This document shows, one piece after another, positions 1 to 9,900 of a stretch of 64,000 bases of DNA. Each line of letters opens with the position of its first letter. Position 1 is the first letter of the stretch. Both the position numbers and the translations under genes were made by a program. Below the pieces are notes generated by a model. The model saw only the letters and a program-made list of their open reading frames with translations, ran no database searches and was not told where the DNA came from. Where the stretch lies: positions 1,191,459 to 1,255,458 of the forward strand of contig NW_006920871.1 in the NCBI RefSeq assembly GCF_000417875.1. The letters run 5' to 3'. This stretch comes from Pseudozyma flocculosa PF-1 (lineage: Eukaryota > Basidiomycota > Ustilaginomycetes > Ustilaginales > Ustilaginaceae).

Positions 1-1055
1 CTGCTGCTCAAGTCGGGCGAGTCGACCAAGGGCGGCGAGCTGGCGCCGGGAGGCAAGCGGACGCTGGGCAAGGCCATCGGCAAGAGCGGCCTGCTGTTCA
101 AGAACAAGAACCCGCAGCAGATCCTCAAGCAGGAGGAAGAGATCCGCGCGCGGACGTCCAACGCCAGCGACGCCTTCCGCAAAGAGGTGCTCAGCACGCA
201 GGGCATCCGGCAGGAATACTTCAACCTGCAGCTGCCCCGGATCCTGCGCTCGCTCAAGGAGAGCGCCGAGGAGATCGACAACGGCACCCAGTACCACCTG
301 GCGCGGTACGCCTTCCTGTTCGAGAGCACGCTGCTCAACGACGGCATGGCCATCAGCCCCGTGGGGACGGATCCGTCGGCGGCGACGGCCGTCGCACCGG
401 GCCTCAAGGCCGCCGTCGAGGCCATCGACAACCGCGCCGACTTCAAGTCGTACCTGCAAAACTACCAGGTGGTCCACGGATCGAGCTACCGGGGGCCGCG
501 GCGCGAAGGGCCCTACGAGGAGGGCTTCCTGCCCTCGGTCATGTCGCCCAACGCCGGGACCGCGGGTGGATCGGCCTCGAAGGGCGCGCAGGCCCGCTCG
601 GCGCCGACGCGGCCCATCTTCGGCGTCGACCTGGCCGACCAGATGGCGCGGGACGGCGTCGACGTGCCGCCGATCCTCGAAAAGTGTGCCGAGGCCATCG
701 AGGCCAACGGCCTGACGTCGATGGGCATCTACCGGCTGAGCGGCACCACGTCCAAGGTGCAGCGGCTCAAGGCCAAGTTCAACGACGACTGGGAGACCGT
801 CCAGCTGGCCGACGACGCCGAGGCCATGGGCGACATCAACATTGTCGCGGGCTGCCTCAAGCTCTGGTTCCGCGAGCTGCCCGAGCCGTTGCTCACCCAC
901 GACCTCTACGCCGGCTTCATCGAGGCGGCCAAGGTGGAGAACGAGCGGCTGCGCCACATTCGCCTGCACGAGCGCGTCAATGAGCTGCCGGACGCCAACT
1001 ACGCCACGTTGAAGTTCCTCATGGCACACCTCGACCGGTGAGTAGAGAGGCGGCG

Positions 1056-1098
<43 letters not shown>

Positions 1099-1547
1099 AG
1101 CGTGCCGACATCGATGAGGCTGACCATGTCTTCTGCCCGCCGCTTCACCTTGCGCAGCATCAAGTCCGAAGAGCACCACAACCAGATGTCGGCGTCGAAC
1201 CTGGCCATCGTATTCGGGCCGACGCTCCTCAGCCCGCCGCCGACGGGGGCATCGAGCGGCGGCGGCGGCGCTGGAATGGACGGGAGCGCCAACGGCGGCG
1301 CTGCGGGCACGGCGGGCGGCGCCGGCGGCGGTGGCGGAATGCACCTGCAGGACATGAGCTTCCAGTGCCGCGCCGTCGAGACCATCTTGGAAAAGTATCG
1401 GTGAGTCGACGTCGTCGTCGAGCAGGCATCCAGGCCAAGGGACGGATGGACGGAGCACGGCAGGCAGGTTTGCTGACCTCGAGATCCGACTCCATTCGGG
1501 ACCTCTGATGATGCAGGGAGATCTTTGTCGACGAGGGCGAAGAGTAG
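1..1547 (+). CDS. F-BAR/RhoGAP GTPase-activating protein, Rgd1-like (5' end outside window)
   Basis: The reading frame is open from base 1, so the N-terminus lies outside the window. The visible protein starts with the end of an F-BAR-type helical region (YFNLQLPRILRSLKES, QYHLARYAFLFES), followed by a low-complexity linker and a complete RhoGAP domain. The arginine finger sits in GIYRLSGTTSKVQ (about 731-769), and the second signature MSASNLAIVFGPTLL follows in the next exon. Proposed exons are 1-1037, 1158-1400 and 1517-1547; intron 1 (GTGAGT) carries a GTC microsatellite, and its acceptor at 1157 was chosen because it restores the family sequence HLDR-IKSEEHHNQMS. The protein ends EKYR-EIFVDEGEE. 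RhoGAPs stimulate GTP hydrolysis by Rho/Cdc42 proteins; Rgd1-type proteins act at the plasma membrane in polarity and wall integrity. The domain call is firm; the Rgd1 orthology is inferred from the F-BAR plus GAP layout. Confidence 0.9.
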
Positions 1548-2053
1548 CGAGGGCCCACATGCCCGTCCTCGCAGATCCTCGATGTGGCCTGCACGGCCGC
1601 TGTCGGTCGTATCGTACATTCGCTCCTTCTTTCGCTGCTCGCTGGTTCCGATCCCGCCAGCTCTCAGCGACCGTCATGGCGGGAACAGACCCTTGTAGAA
1701 CTGCATTCCTCCCCTCTCCGCCCTCTCTCTCTTTTCCTTTCTTTCTTGCTTGCTCGCACTGCCGCTGTCATCGTTCCGCTGCTCCTTCATCACCGTGCTT
1801 TTGCTCCATACAAAGGGACGTGTTGGGTACACGGGACGGGGGATGGGGGATGGGCTCGGACCGGTCGAGCCGAAGTCGAAGTCGAAGTCGAAGTCGAAGT
1901 CGAAGTCGAAGTTGCGTGGTGGAAGGCGGATAGAGCGAGGCCGCCGCTCTCGCCGCTGTACGACGACGTGGGGCGCACGTTTCCTCCGATTCAGGTGATG
2001 GATTGCGGCCGTGGGAGGGGACGAAGGCATGCCAGCGCCCTCGATCGCTCCCG
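1548..2053. other. Intergenic, downstream of RhoGAP
   Basis: Pyrimidine-rich stretches around 1710-1790 and a hexanucleotide repeat at 1871-1911. Reading frames here are low-complexity and none looks coding. Confidence 0.5.
1871..1911. repeat. Hexanucleotide microsatellite (CGAAGT)n
   Basis: About seven uninterrupted copies of CGAAGT. It creates artefactual SKSKSK, VEVEVE and SRSRSR frames on both strands. Confidence 0.95.
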
Positions 2054-2584
2054 TCACTCATCGCCGAGGGAAACCGAGGTCTCGACGTGGCGGTACGCGA
2101 ACAAGTCTCGACTGGTACGGTAGAGCCGTTCGATGAGCTGCTCGACCATTTCCTCCACCGTCTCTCGGTCGGCGGCGGCGGCGTCGTTCTGCTCAGACGT
2201 ATCCTCGGATACACCTCGATCCGATCGGGGCCGGAGCTCCTCCCCGCGGGCCGCCGAAACCTTCTCGAACGTCCCGACGCACTCTGAGAACGTCACTTGC
2301 AGCGATCGGCGCATCCTACTGCCCTCTTCGTCGACCTCGACGCCTGATCCGTCGTCATGGACGTCGTGGGTGATGAAGATGTGCTCGCCAACGGCGTCGG
2401 CGTCGCGGCTGTCGTCGTCGGCGGTGCCGTAGCGCGTCTGACTGCCGCCATGACGATTGGCATAGCGGACGTCGCCGCGACCTTGCCATGCTTTCGGAGT
2501 CCACCTGCGTGCACATCGTCGCCGGGTTCGAGGGTCGGCAAAGCAGGCGACGAGAAACTGTATCGCCGCGCCGCAGCAGAACAT
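2054..2584 (-). CDS. Hypothetical acidic protein, possibly secreted
   Basis: A 176-residue open frame on the minus strand that I do not recognise. The first 16 residues (MFCCGAAIQFLVACFA) are hydrophobic and could be a short signal peptide, followed by a basic stretch (RTRRRCARRW). The C-terminal two thirds is acidic and ends in a likely amphipathic helix (ETVEEMVEQLIERLYR). The mixed, non-repetitive composition is unlike the low-complexity shadow frames nearby, which is the main reason for listing it. I see no clear TATA box or intron. It could equally be the last exon of a longer gene, or non-coding. Confidence 0.4.
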   Translation of the reverse strand: MFCCGAAIQFLVACFADPRTRRRCARRWTPKAWQGRGDVRYANRHGGSQTRYGTADDDSRDADAVGEHIFITHDVHDDGSGVEVDEEGSRMRRSLQVTFSECVGTFEKVSAARGEELRPRSDRGVSEDTSEQNDAAAADRETVEEMVEQLIERLYRTSRDLFAYRHVETSVSLGDE

Positions 2585-2882
2585 GGCCGAGTCGAGTCAG
2601 TCGGTCGACCAGTCCAGTCTCCTTGATGCCAGCTCGCCGACGAACACACATGAGAGGATGCGGAACAAGGATAAAAGTGCCAGAGCCTGCTCTACTCTGC
2701 TCCCTACATCTACCGAGGAGGCGCTCCTGTATGGATAGGCCGGCGATCGCCGTGGCTAGCGCGGCGATACCAGGTGAGTCTCGCTGATCCGATCAAGCTG
2801 GCTGCCTTGTGTTGGGCATCCGAAGACCGGAGGAGTTCTGCGTCGCCCTCCTGCTCGCGGCCCAATACCTTCGCACCAGGTA

Positions 2883-3644
2883 TCACGGAGAGTCCGGGCC
2901 GCGCCAGCGGTCGCCCTGCCTCGCCATGCGCTTGAGCTGGGAGACCTGGTCCTTTGTCAGGTGGCTCAGCTTGAGGACGTCCTCGCCCCTGCCCTCGGCC
3001 GCGACGCGGGCGTACTCGATCATGTTGATGCGCTGCCAGATCTGACGCTCGAGGGCAGTGGCGACCTCTGCCAGCTCATCCGCAGCCTGGTTGATTGCGC
3101 CGCGCGCTCGAATGCGGTTCTCACCACGCGGCACCCTGCCAGCCAGGTCACGGAGGTTGGACACGACCTGGCGGATATTGCCGACTCGTCCCTCTGCCTC
3201 ATCGAGGACGTCGCGGTAGTAGGTGAACCTTCGGTACTCGATCCGGCTCTTGAGGGCGGCGTTGACCTCGTCCAGCTCGCGTCGGATGCCAAAGACGTTC
3301 TGGTGTGCGATCGTCAGCTGGCCGGACGCTTCGAAGCGACCGGGATACCAGATCTTGTCGATAATGGCCAGGCGGGTTTGCGGGAGGGATTCGGCGAAAC
3401 GCGGTTCGCGCGCGCGCAGCGCCTCGATGGTCGGCGGCGCCGCGGCAAAGTGGCTGTAGTCGGACATGCGCTGCTCAACCACCCCTTCGAGCGGGGTGGT
3501 TACCTTTTTGAAGATGCTCTCGGAGCTTGAGAAGAGCCCCTGTGCGCTCGTCGAGGGCACTTGGATGGACAGGACGAGCAAGAGGAGGATGGCGAGGGAA
3601 AAGAGTCCCGTCGAGCGCTGGCGGGTGGGGTCAGAGCGAGTCAT
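2883..3644 (-). CDS. Secreted helical protein of unknown function
   Basis: This gene encodes 253 residues without an intron. The start at 3644 is chosen because a TATA box lies about 125 bp upstream (3769-3774), which makes the in-frame ATG at 3803 too early. An N-terminal signal peptide is clear: a basic segment, then FSLAILLLLVLSIQV, then a small-residue cleavage region STSAQ. The mature chain looks almost fully helical, with heptad-like stretches such as DELAEVATALERQIWQRI and many Arg/Glu pairs; it has no cysteines and no recognisable enzyme motif. It ends in a basic, Gly/Arg-containing tail. The next gene (4293) is divergent and also encodes a secreted protein, so the two share a 648-bp promoter region. 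A surface or effector-like role is a guess from secretion and lack of known domains. Confidence 0.8.
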   Translation of the reverse strand: MTRSDPTRQRSTGLFSLAILLLLVLSIQVPSTSAQGLFSSSESIFKKVTTPLEGVVEQRMSDYSHFAAAPPTIEALRAREPRFAESLPQTRLAIIDKIWYPGRFEASGQLTIAHQNVFGIRRELDEVNAALKSRIEYRRFTYYRDVLDEAEGRVGNIRQVVSNLRDLAGRVPRGENRIRARGAINQAADELAEVATALERQIWQRINMIEYARVAAEGRGEDVLKLSHLTKDQVSQLKRMARQGDRWRGPDSP

Positions 3645-3768
3645 TTTGCAAGATGGGGAGAGAAGAGTGGGAGATCGTCTGGCAGGATGGAGATGAGGTA
3701 AGACACGAGTGAGGGGGGATGGAATGGGTTGTCGGGAGGTCATGAATCTCGCAGGGCCGAGCAGGCCC

Positions 3769-3774
3769 TTTATA
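3769..3774 (-). promoter_or_regulatory. TATA box for the 3644 gene
   Basis: On the minus strand this reads GGTATAAAGGG, about 125 bp upstream of the chosen ATG. It supports the downstream start codon. Confidence 0.6.
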
Positions 3775-4163
3775 CCTTCGTCGACCATCTCCTCGCTGGC
3801 CACTACGAAGGCACTGGCTGCGCCGCGAGCCAGCTCGAACGAGACTCGTCTGAGGGTCCCGCCGAGGGACCTGTCACCGGATTGCGTCCCCGCCCTACCT
3901 CGTCGCCACGACTGGAGCGTTTTCGCTCCAAGTGCTTAGCAGCGTTCGTTGACTTCGTTTCGATCCTGCAAAGGTTCGGAGGTGCTGCTCGGGGCGTAGG
4001 TCCACAAACTCATCGATGCGTTGCTCTGTCCCGCTCGGTGGAACCCTCGGTGTGGCGACTCGCCCCGTGTGGGCCGCTCAATTTCGGGCTCTTTCCGTAA
4101 TCACATCGATCTGGCACGATGCTGAGCTCTGTTGTGTGCGGTACGGATGCGGTGCAAGGAGGG

Positions 4164-4169
4164 TATAAG
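4164..4169 (+). promoter_or_regulatory. TATA box for the 4293 gene
   Basis: GGGTATAAGAG lies 129 bp upstream of the ATG at 4293. Together with the opposed TATA at 3769 it defines a divergent promoter for two secreted-protein genes. Confidence 0.55.
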
Positions 4170-4292
4170 AGCCCGCCGGCGCCTTGTCCCATCGACACGG
4201 TCCCGTCCTCGTCCCACCACCGTGCCCACCTCGACCCATCCAATCTTCCACCTGGACTTCATCCTCCTCAATCATACATAATCTGCAGCAGC

Positions 4293-5099
4293 ATGAAGTG
4301 GCACCGCTGTCTCGTCGTCGCCCTGGCCACCGCATGGTTCACCCCTCTGACGCTGCTCCTGATGCCGCTCCCCGCGACCAGAGCGGTGCGCGTCAACATC
4401 GACGGCAGGTTCCAACCCGCCTACGCCGAGGTGCTGGCAAGGATCGCCGAATGGGAGCCCAACATGGCACCGTACCGGTTCGGCATCATGCCCGACGGCA
4501 ACTTCTTCGTCGGCACGGATCCCGGCACCGACTTCCCACCCGTCTTCTACCGCATGCTGCGCAGGCGCGGGCTCTTCTACCGCGCGGTGCACAGGAGCGA
4601 GCCTCGAGGAAAGGTGACTGCTCCATCGTCTGCTGCTCCTGCGGCTGATGTCGCTGGAGCGCGGAAGAAGGGAGGGGGAGAGGTTCCGCCCGTCGAGGTG
4701 CTCGGCCCAGCTCTGCAGGGTCAAAGCAGCGTCGCGACCAGTCAACAGGCCAAGGCGCCTGGTCGCACCCCGCCTCTGGCCCCCGACCCCTCTTTGCCAC
4801 CCGACCACCTCGCACCCGACTCGGTCGGCCATCCGGAGACTCCAGGTCCACTGGAGCACCCCCACTCAACCGTCGACACCAAGGTGTCCTCACAGCCTCG
4901 ACGCGTTTCTCCCCTCGGCGACACGGCCATCTCGACAACGGACCCAGTCGATCCAGCGGAGCTCATCTCGCCCACACACCCACTTCACCCCTGGAGACGC
5001 ATCTACGTCTCTGAGCCGTCGGCATCGGCTCAGTACGACCGTGATGGCGACGATCTCCTGTCCTACTTCGAACAGCATGCCGGCGGTCAGCGTCGGTGA
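4293..5099 (+). CDS. Secreted protein, 128-nt-first-exon family, intronless member
   Basis: This gene encodes 268 residues. The signal peptide is strong: MKWHRCLVVALATAWF followed by LTLLLMPLPATRA. The mature N-terminus contains the family block NMAPYRFGIMPDGNFFVG, then FPPVFYRMLRRRGLFYRAV, then a long Pro/Ser/His-rich disordered linker (about residues 110-225), and ends in HPWRRIYVSEPS and YDRDGDDLLSYFEQHAGG. The same blocks in the same order occur in the gene at 57993-58717, and partly at 59393-60068 and 5844-6453. The relatives carry a phase-2 intron after 128 coding bases; here the frame runs straight through, so the intron was lost or never gained. No cysteine pattern or catalytic motif is visible. 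Function is unknown; secretion, fast-evolving linker and paralogy suggest an effector or wall-associated protein. Confidence 0.85.
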   Translation: MKWHRCLVVALATAWFTPLTLLLMPLPATRAVRVNIDGRFQPAYAEVLARIAEWEPNMAPYRFGIMPDGNFFVGTDPGTDFPPVFYRMLRRRGLFYRAVHRSEPRGKVTAPSSAAPAADVAGARKKGGGEVPPVEVLGPALQGQSSVATSQQAKAPGRTPPLAPDPSLPPDHLAPDSVGHPETPGPLEHPHSTVDTKVSSQPRRVSPLGDTAISTTDPVDPAELISPTHPLHPWRRIYVSEPSASAQYDRDGDDLLSYFEQHAGGQRR

Positions 5100-5843
5100 G
5101 GTGGGCCCTCCCCAGCAGCGCCTCGAGACGCTGCGGATCCAGAGACGGAGGCGCGCGAGGAGGATGAGCTGGCGGTATCCCCTTCCACGTTTCGCAAGCT
5201 ACCGTGTTGGGCCCGCGTGCGGGCCAGGCGAGCTCCGTCAGTCACCTAGGGAGCCTCCTTTTTCGTCTCGCACTTCCCGACGCTCGCAACCCTGTCCAGG
5301 TGCTTTGCCGTTCGAGGCGAGGACTCGCTGGCTGGCGAAATGACTCACCGATTGTTGCATCAATATGTGGCGGGTCTCGGGGCGAGCGGAGGCTATGGTG
5401 TACCCACACGGTCCCGTCGAATGCATCGATCAGAGAGGCAGAGAGAGAAGGATCGAGGTACGCCATACGGTATCGTTCATTCCCCTGCGCCCCGCGGGTG
5501 GGTCGGTGAAAAGAGGAGGTGCGGCGGCGGCGGCGAGCGTGAAACACGAATGCGGGGCCGCGGGACGCTTCGGGGACCTTGACGACCTCAATGATGGGTA
5601 GCTTCGGTCTTGCTTGGCCTGTCCGCGCTGAGTGGGTGTCGCCGTTGCCCTTGGACGACGATGATTCTTCGTAAGGCGCACAAGACGCATAAGTAGCTGG
5701 ACGTCGAGCCGTAACCTCGATACGCCCTCCCGCACCCCATCCTCACTCTGCCTCAGGCCGGCACTATCTCCCTTCTCGCTCTTCCTCTGTCTTTCTCGTA
5801 CTGTTCACTTACCCCCTCACCTGAACCCTTCGCAGCCTGCATC
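5100..5843. other. Intergenic between two secreted-protein genes
   Basis: No convincing coding frame. A weak TATA-like CATAAGTAG lies near 5688-5696, and a pyrimidine-rich leader (about 5740-5825) precedes the ATG at 5844. Confidence 0.5.
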
Positions 5844-6453
5844 ATGAAGTGGACTGCCCTCGTCGCTATGGCCGCGGCTGTCACCATGACGCTTCTGGCA
5901 CCAGCTTGCAGCGCAGGTATGATCGAGTTTCCAAAGGCAGCCCTCGAGGACGTCGAAGAGGCCTTGAAGCAGTGAGTACCGAGGCTGGGGGTGCAGGGTC
6001 AGCGAAGGAACATCGATCAATCGCGGAGAGAGACGGCCATGTTGCGCGGACATGGAACTGACGTTGGCCGTTTGTGTCCGTGCACCTGTCGACGGATGGC
6101 GGTCATGCAGCCTGGCTCGGCAGCGCATCAGGATGCCCCCCTTTGAGCGCGGGCGTCCGTCTGCGCGCAGGAGGAGTCTGCGGACGCATGAGCCTTGGCA
6201 GTCGTTCCCGGACGAGCTGTACGAGGCGCTGCGTGCCAAGGGAGTCGACTACGGCCAGAGGGCTATGCGCGAGGCACGCGTTGGCGGCGGCGCTGGCTCT
6301 TCACGTCAAGGAGCGGGTGCCGTGGAGACGTACAAGAGCCCCGAGTTTGGAGACGAGTACCTGCCCGAACCTCTGAGGCCGGGTGAAGGGTTCGAAGGCG
6401 GCAACTGGCTCGAACATCTCGAGGGTCACAGCCGTGGTGGGCGCAAGGATTGA
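5844..6453 (+). CDS. Small secreted protein, 128-nt-first-exon family, short member
   Basis: Two exons (5844-5971 and 6171-6453) give 136 residues. Exon 1 is exactly 128 nt and ends in phase 2 at GTGAGT, as in the genes at 57993 and 59393. It encodes a signal peptide (MKWTALVAMAAAVTM, LLAPACSA) and a short acidic helix. Exon 2 begins after CGCGCAG and holds the family block FPDELYEALRAKG, a disordered Gly/Ser region and a C-terminal GFEGGNWLEHLEGHSRGG that matches the G-[DN]-x-L-x3-[FL]-[DE] ending of its relatives. The central M-P-x3-F-x3-P-[DN]-G block seen in the other members is missing, so this is the most divergent copy. It lies 744 bp downstream of another family member in the same orientation. 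Function is unknown. Confidence 0.75.
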
Positions 6454-7127
6454 CGACGGTTCAGCTGCAGCCGATGTCGAAGACCGCTTGTGGCGAGTAC
6501 CTAACTTGCCCCTCTAGGCCTTTGTACCTGGCCGCGCTCCCCGTGTTCGGCCCAACGGAGCTATCGCGTAGGCTAGTAGACGTGATTGGCCCGAGGACGA
6601 GGGGGAGAGGCTGCGAGCTGGAGTTCGTCCCTGGCCAAGGCCAGCCGGAGCCGTTATGCCAGAAGGCAAGGTTGTCATGCTGCAGTCAGAAGTGCCGATG
6701 CTGATGGCGTGGCTGTGAGGTCAACTGGTTCGGCCAGGGCAGAGCAGGGCAGGGCAGGGCAGGGCAGGGCAGGGCAGGGCAGGGCAGGGCAGGGCAGGGC
6801 AGGGCAGGGCAGGGCAGGGCAGGGCAAAGGTGGGCAGAACGAGAGGGCCGAGCCGACGTTGGCGACGCCGCAACGCAGCCCGCGCAGATCGGGGGTGGGG
6901 TGGGAATCGGGGAGTGCGGCCTGGGCGCGTGTGGAGGTTTTGTGCTTTGGGCGGGGTGAGGCTGAGGCTGCGCGGGCCAACATGGAATCGACGCCGCTTC
7001 TCAACTTGCCACCACCACCGCCTTCCACTACCAGCCATCGCATCGCCCACCCCGCAACGCTTCATACGAATATCGCCGTGACCTTGATCTCGAGGCAGCG
7101 TAGACACATCCGTTCGCCCTCTTCTCT
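6454..7127. other. Intergenic, promoter of the NAD(H) kinase
   Basis: Contains the GGGCA pentamer array. I see no gene and no clear TATA box. Confidence 0.5.
6746..6826. repeat. Pentanucleotide microsatellite (GGGCA)n
   Basis: About 16 near-perfect copies of GGGCA, 300 bp upstream of the NAD(H) kinase start. Confidence 0.95.
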
Positions 7128-9447
7128 ATGCTCAGCCCGGCCTTGCCAGCCAGCCTGGCCCGCGCCGCTGGCCGCACCCCGAGCGCCGTGCATCGAGTCA
7201 TACAGTTAGCCTCGGCCTCGTCCTCGTCGTCCTCGCTGCCGTCGTCACCGTCATCTTCTTCGCCACGCTCGATCGCCTGCACCACACTGCGTACACCATG
7301 TCGCGCTTGTCTGCCATCGCACCGACGCCACTTTTCCTCCACGGCGGCCTCGGCCCATGACACGCAGCGTGGGCCACGGCGCACGCTCAAAGACTTGCCA
7401 GACAAGGTCGACGTCGAGGTGGGCCCAGCAGGAAGGTGAGCATTCGAGGAGGGACCCCTGCTCTTCCCATCCGACGTCCTCGGTAGCACCCTTCTGACGT
7501 CCTGATACCCTTTCCCCCCTCTCTCATCGCCGCCCCTTAGACTGGCAAAGGTGCTGCCCCCGCGAAGAGGCAACAAGATCACCACCCGCGTCGGAAGCAG
7601 CTATGCGTGAGTCGTCACGCCCCGCGCACCCGGAACCGGCCCGCGACAAGATCGCACTCTGACACGCCCATCCTCTCACCCTGTCCGTATCCCTCCCGCC
7701 AGAGGCAATCACACCTTTTCCTGGATCGGCAAGCCTTCCAACCTGCTCATCGTCAAAAAGGCAAACGATGAGCGCGCGACAAAGGCCATGGGCCAGATCA
7801 TTCGGTGCGTCCGCCTCGCGTTGTGCGCACGACAGGCTCTCCCACCTCCGCCCGTTGGTGGCTGACTCGGTCCCTCGCTCCTTGTCCGTATCCTCTTCAC
7901 CACTCCTCCCTCCTTGTCCGTGTCCTCTTCACCACTCCTCCCTCCTTGTCCGTGTCCTCTTCACCACTCCTCGCTCCACGCGCTCCGCAGCCACATCGAG
8001 AAAGAGTACCCCGAGCTCAATGTCATCGTCGAGCAGGACGTCATCGACCGCAACGAGGCCTCGCTCGCCACGTCCTTTGCCAACCTGGTACCCGCCAGCC
8101 CCGCCGACAAGGCCGACCTGGTCGCAAAGACCGACTTTGTCATCACCCTCGGCGGCGACGGCTCCATCCTGCACGTCTCGAGCCTCTTTGACCGCGACGC
8201 CGTGCCGCCCGTCCTGAGCTTCTCGATGGGCACCCTCGGCTTCCTGCTGCCCTACGACATCTCCAACTTCAAGCAGTCGTTTCGCGAGATGGTCGACGGC
8301 AACGTGACGCTGCTGCTTCGCATGCGCCTCAAGCAGAGCAGCCACCGCGAGGACGGCGAGGCTTTCTGCCAGATGGACCAGATGAGGGACGGAGGCGGCT
8401 GCTACGGTGAGTGGGGGCCAAGGCGGGGACCGCAGTTTTCTCGTTTCGTTGATGACGGAGCAGAGCAGCGCAGCTGATGCACAGCGAGATGGCACATCCT
8501 GCCCTGCCCTGCCTGGCCGTGTCCTCGCTCTCCGATGCGCTACTAGATGTCCACCTGATGAACGAGGTGGCGCTGCACCGCGGGCGGGAGCCGCACATGA
8601 CCATGATCGACGCGTACGTCGACGGGCAGCACCTCACCCAGGCCATCGTGAGTGCGGCCAAGGAGAGAGGGAGGAGGGGAGATGACGCACGCCTCGCTGA
8701 CCGCATCGCCGCGACCTTTGGGCCCTCTCTTTCTGCCTGCTCCCGATCGACAGTCCGACGGGCTCATTATCGCGACGCCGACGGGTTCGACGGCCTACTC
8801 GCTCTCTGCGGGCGGGCCGATTGTGCATCCATCGGTGCAGAGCCTGGTGCTGACGCCCATCTGCCCGCGTTCGCTGAGCTTCCGAACGGTGCTGCTGCCC
8901 AGCGACTCGGTCATCCAGCTAAAGGTGAGGGGAGGTCGTCTCTGCCCTGCCCTGCCCTGCCGTGTCGTGTCATGCCGTGCCATCCGTCCTCGCAACGGTG
9001 ACGGTGGATACGATCTCGACGACTGAACATGCCGCTCACCTCAGTGGAACTCATCTTGCCTCTGACTCGCTCCAGATCTCGTCCAAGTCACGCTCCCCCG
9101 CCGAACTGACCGTCGACGGACGCATCTCGAAGCTGCTACAACCGGGCGAATACCTCCAGGTCTCGATGAGTCCCTTTCCCATCCCCTGCGTCAACCGCCC
9201 GCACTCTCCCGCCCCTCCTTTGTCCACAACCGCGACGACGGGGACAACCACGACGACGGGGACAACGACGACGGGGGAACGGTATTCGGATCGAGGCGAA
9301 GACGACTGGGTGCGCGACATCAATACCCTGCTCAAGTTCAACGCCAGTTTTGGCGGTAGGGGCACCTTGGGTGGCAATGGTGGTTTCGAAGATGAAGACG
9401 GTACCGCTGCTAGTGCTGCTGGTGGTGGTGATGGTGGTACAGTGTAG
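7128..9447 (+). CDS. POS5: Mitochondrial-type NAD(H) kinase (Pos5-like)
   Basis: Seven exons (7128-7435, 7541-7606, 7703-7804, 7991-8406, 8547-8647, 8754-8924, 9076-9447) join in frame to 511 residues. The N-terminus is rich in Ser, Arg and Ala with no acid, typical of a mitochondrial presequence. The kinase core shows [14 protein letters not shown] (GGDG phosphate-binding motif), [14 protein letters not shown], the NE motif in [10 protein letters not shown] and the glycine-rich [20 protein letters not shown]. These enzymes phosphorylate NAD or NADH with ATP to make NADP(H); Pos5-type enzymes supply matrix NADPH. The C-terminus ends with a [14 protein letters not shown] segment and a Gly/Asp-rich tail. 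Intron 3 carries a 32-bp minisatellite. The kinase family is certain; the mitochondrial assignment rests on the presequence, and other NAD kinases of the fungus must lie elsewhere. Confidence 0.93.
7880..7975. repeat. 32-bp minisatellite inside NAD(H) kinase intron 3
   Basis: Three tandem copies begin at 7880, 7912 and 7944 (each starts CCTTGTCCGT), making a long pyrimidine-rich tract just before the acceptor at 7990. Copy-number change would alter intron length only. Confidence 0.9.
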
Positions 9448-9900
9448 ACGGGGACGAGTGGGTGGGTATAGGATGCTATGGCGGCGGCTGCGCTAGAGAT
9501 ACAGGTGTCGTGGGACCGTGACTGGATGGGAATGGTACAGCGGCTCGGGTCGGAGCGAGCGCGCGAGCGGGTATAGATGGGTCACGATGCGGGGCGTGGT
9601 TGGGTTCAGTTGCGCTGCGCTGGAGCTGGAGACTGGAATCGAAGCAGGGACGGCGTGAGGATCAGAGGGTTTCGTCCGGATCAACGAAATCGTCATTCTC
9701 TCCCGGTTTGTCGCGGCTGTCGGCGCAGTGGCGGCGGGTCGAGGCGGGGAGGAAGGAATTGGGATGGGATTAGATGGGATGAGTACGAGATGGAGATGGA
9801 GAGGGGGTTTCAGCTGCTGCGCAAGAAGGAATCGGCAACGACGAGCGACAAAGGCGGCGCTGCCACTCCTTCCTCTCCTCGTCTCGCGACGCTGCACTAC

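Noticed and set aside
1038..1157. Earlier splice acceptor at 1100 for RhoGAP intron 1
   Set aside because: It keeps the frame but inserts about 19 unrelated residues inside the conserved RhoGAP core; the acceptor at 1157 restores the family sequence exactly.
2669..2790. TATA-like GGATAAAAG followed by a short plus-strand frame (MDRPAIAV...) ending at a GTGAGT
   Set aside because: No downstream exon fits before the convergent secreted gene ends at 2883, and the peptide has no recognisable feature.
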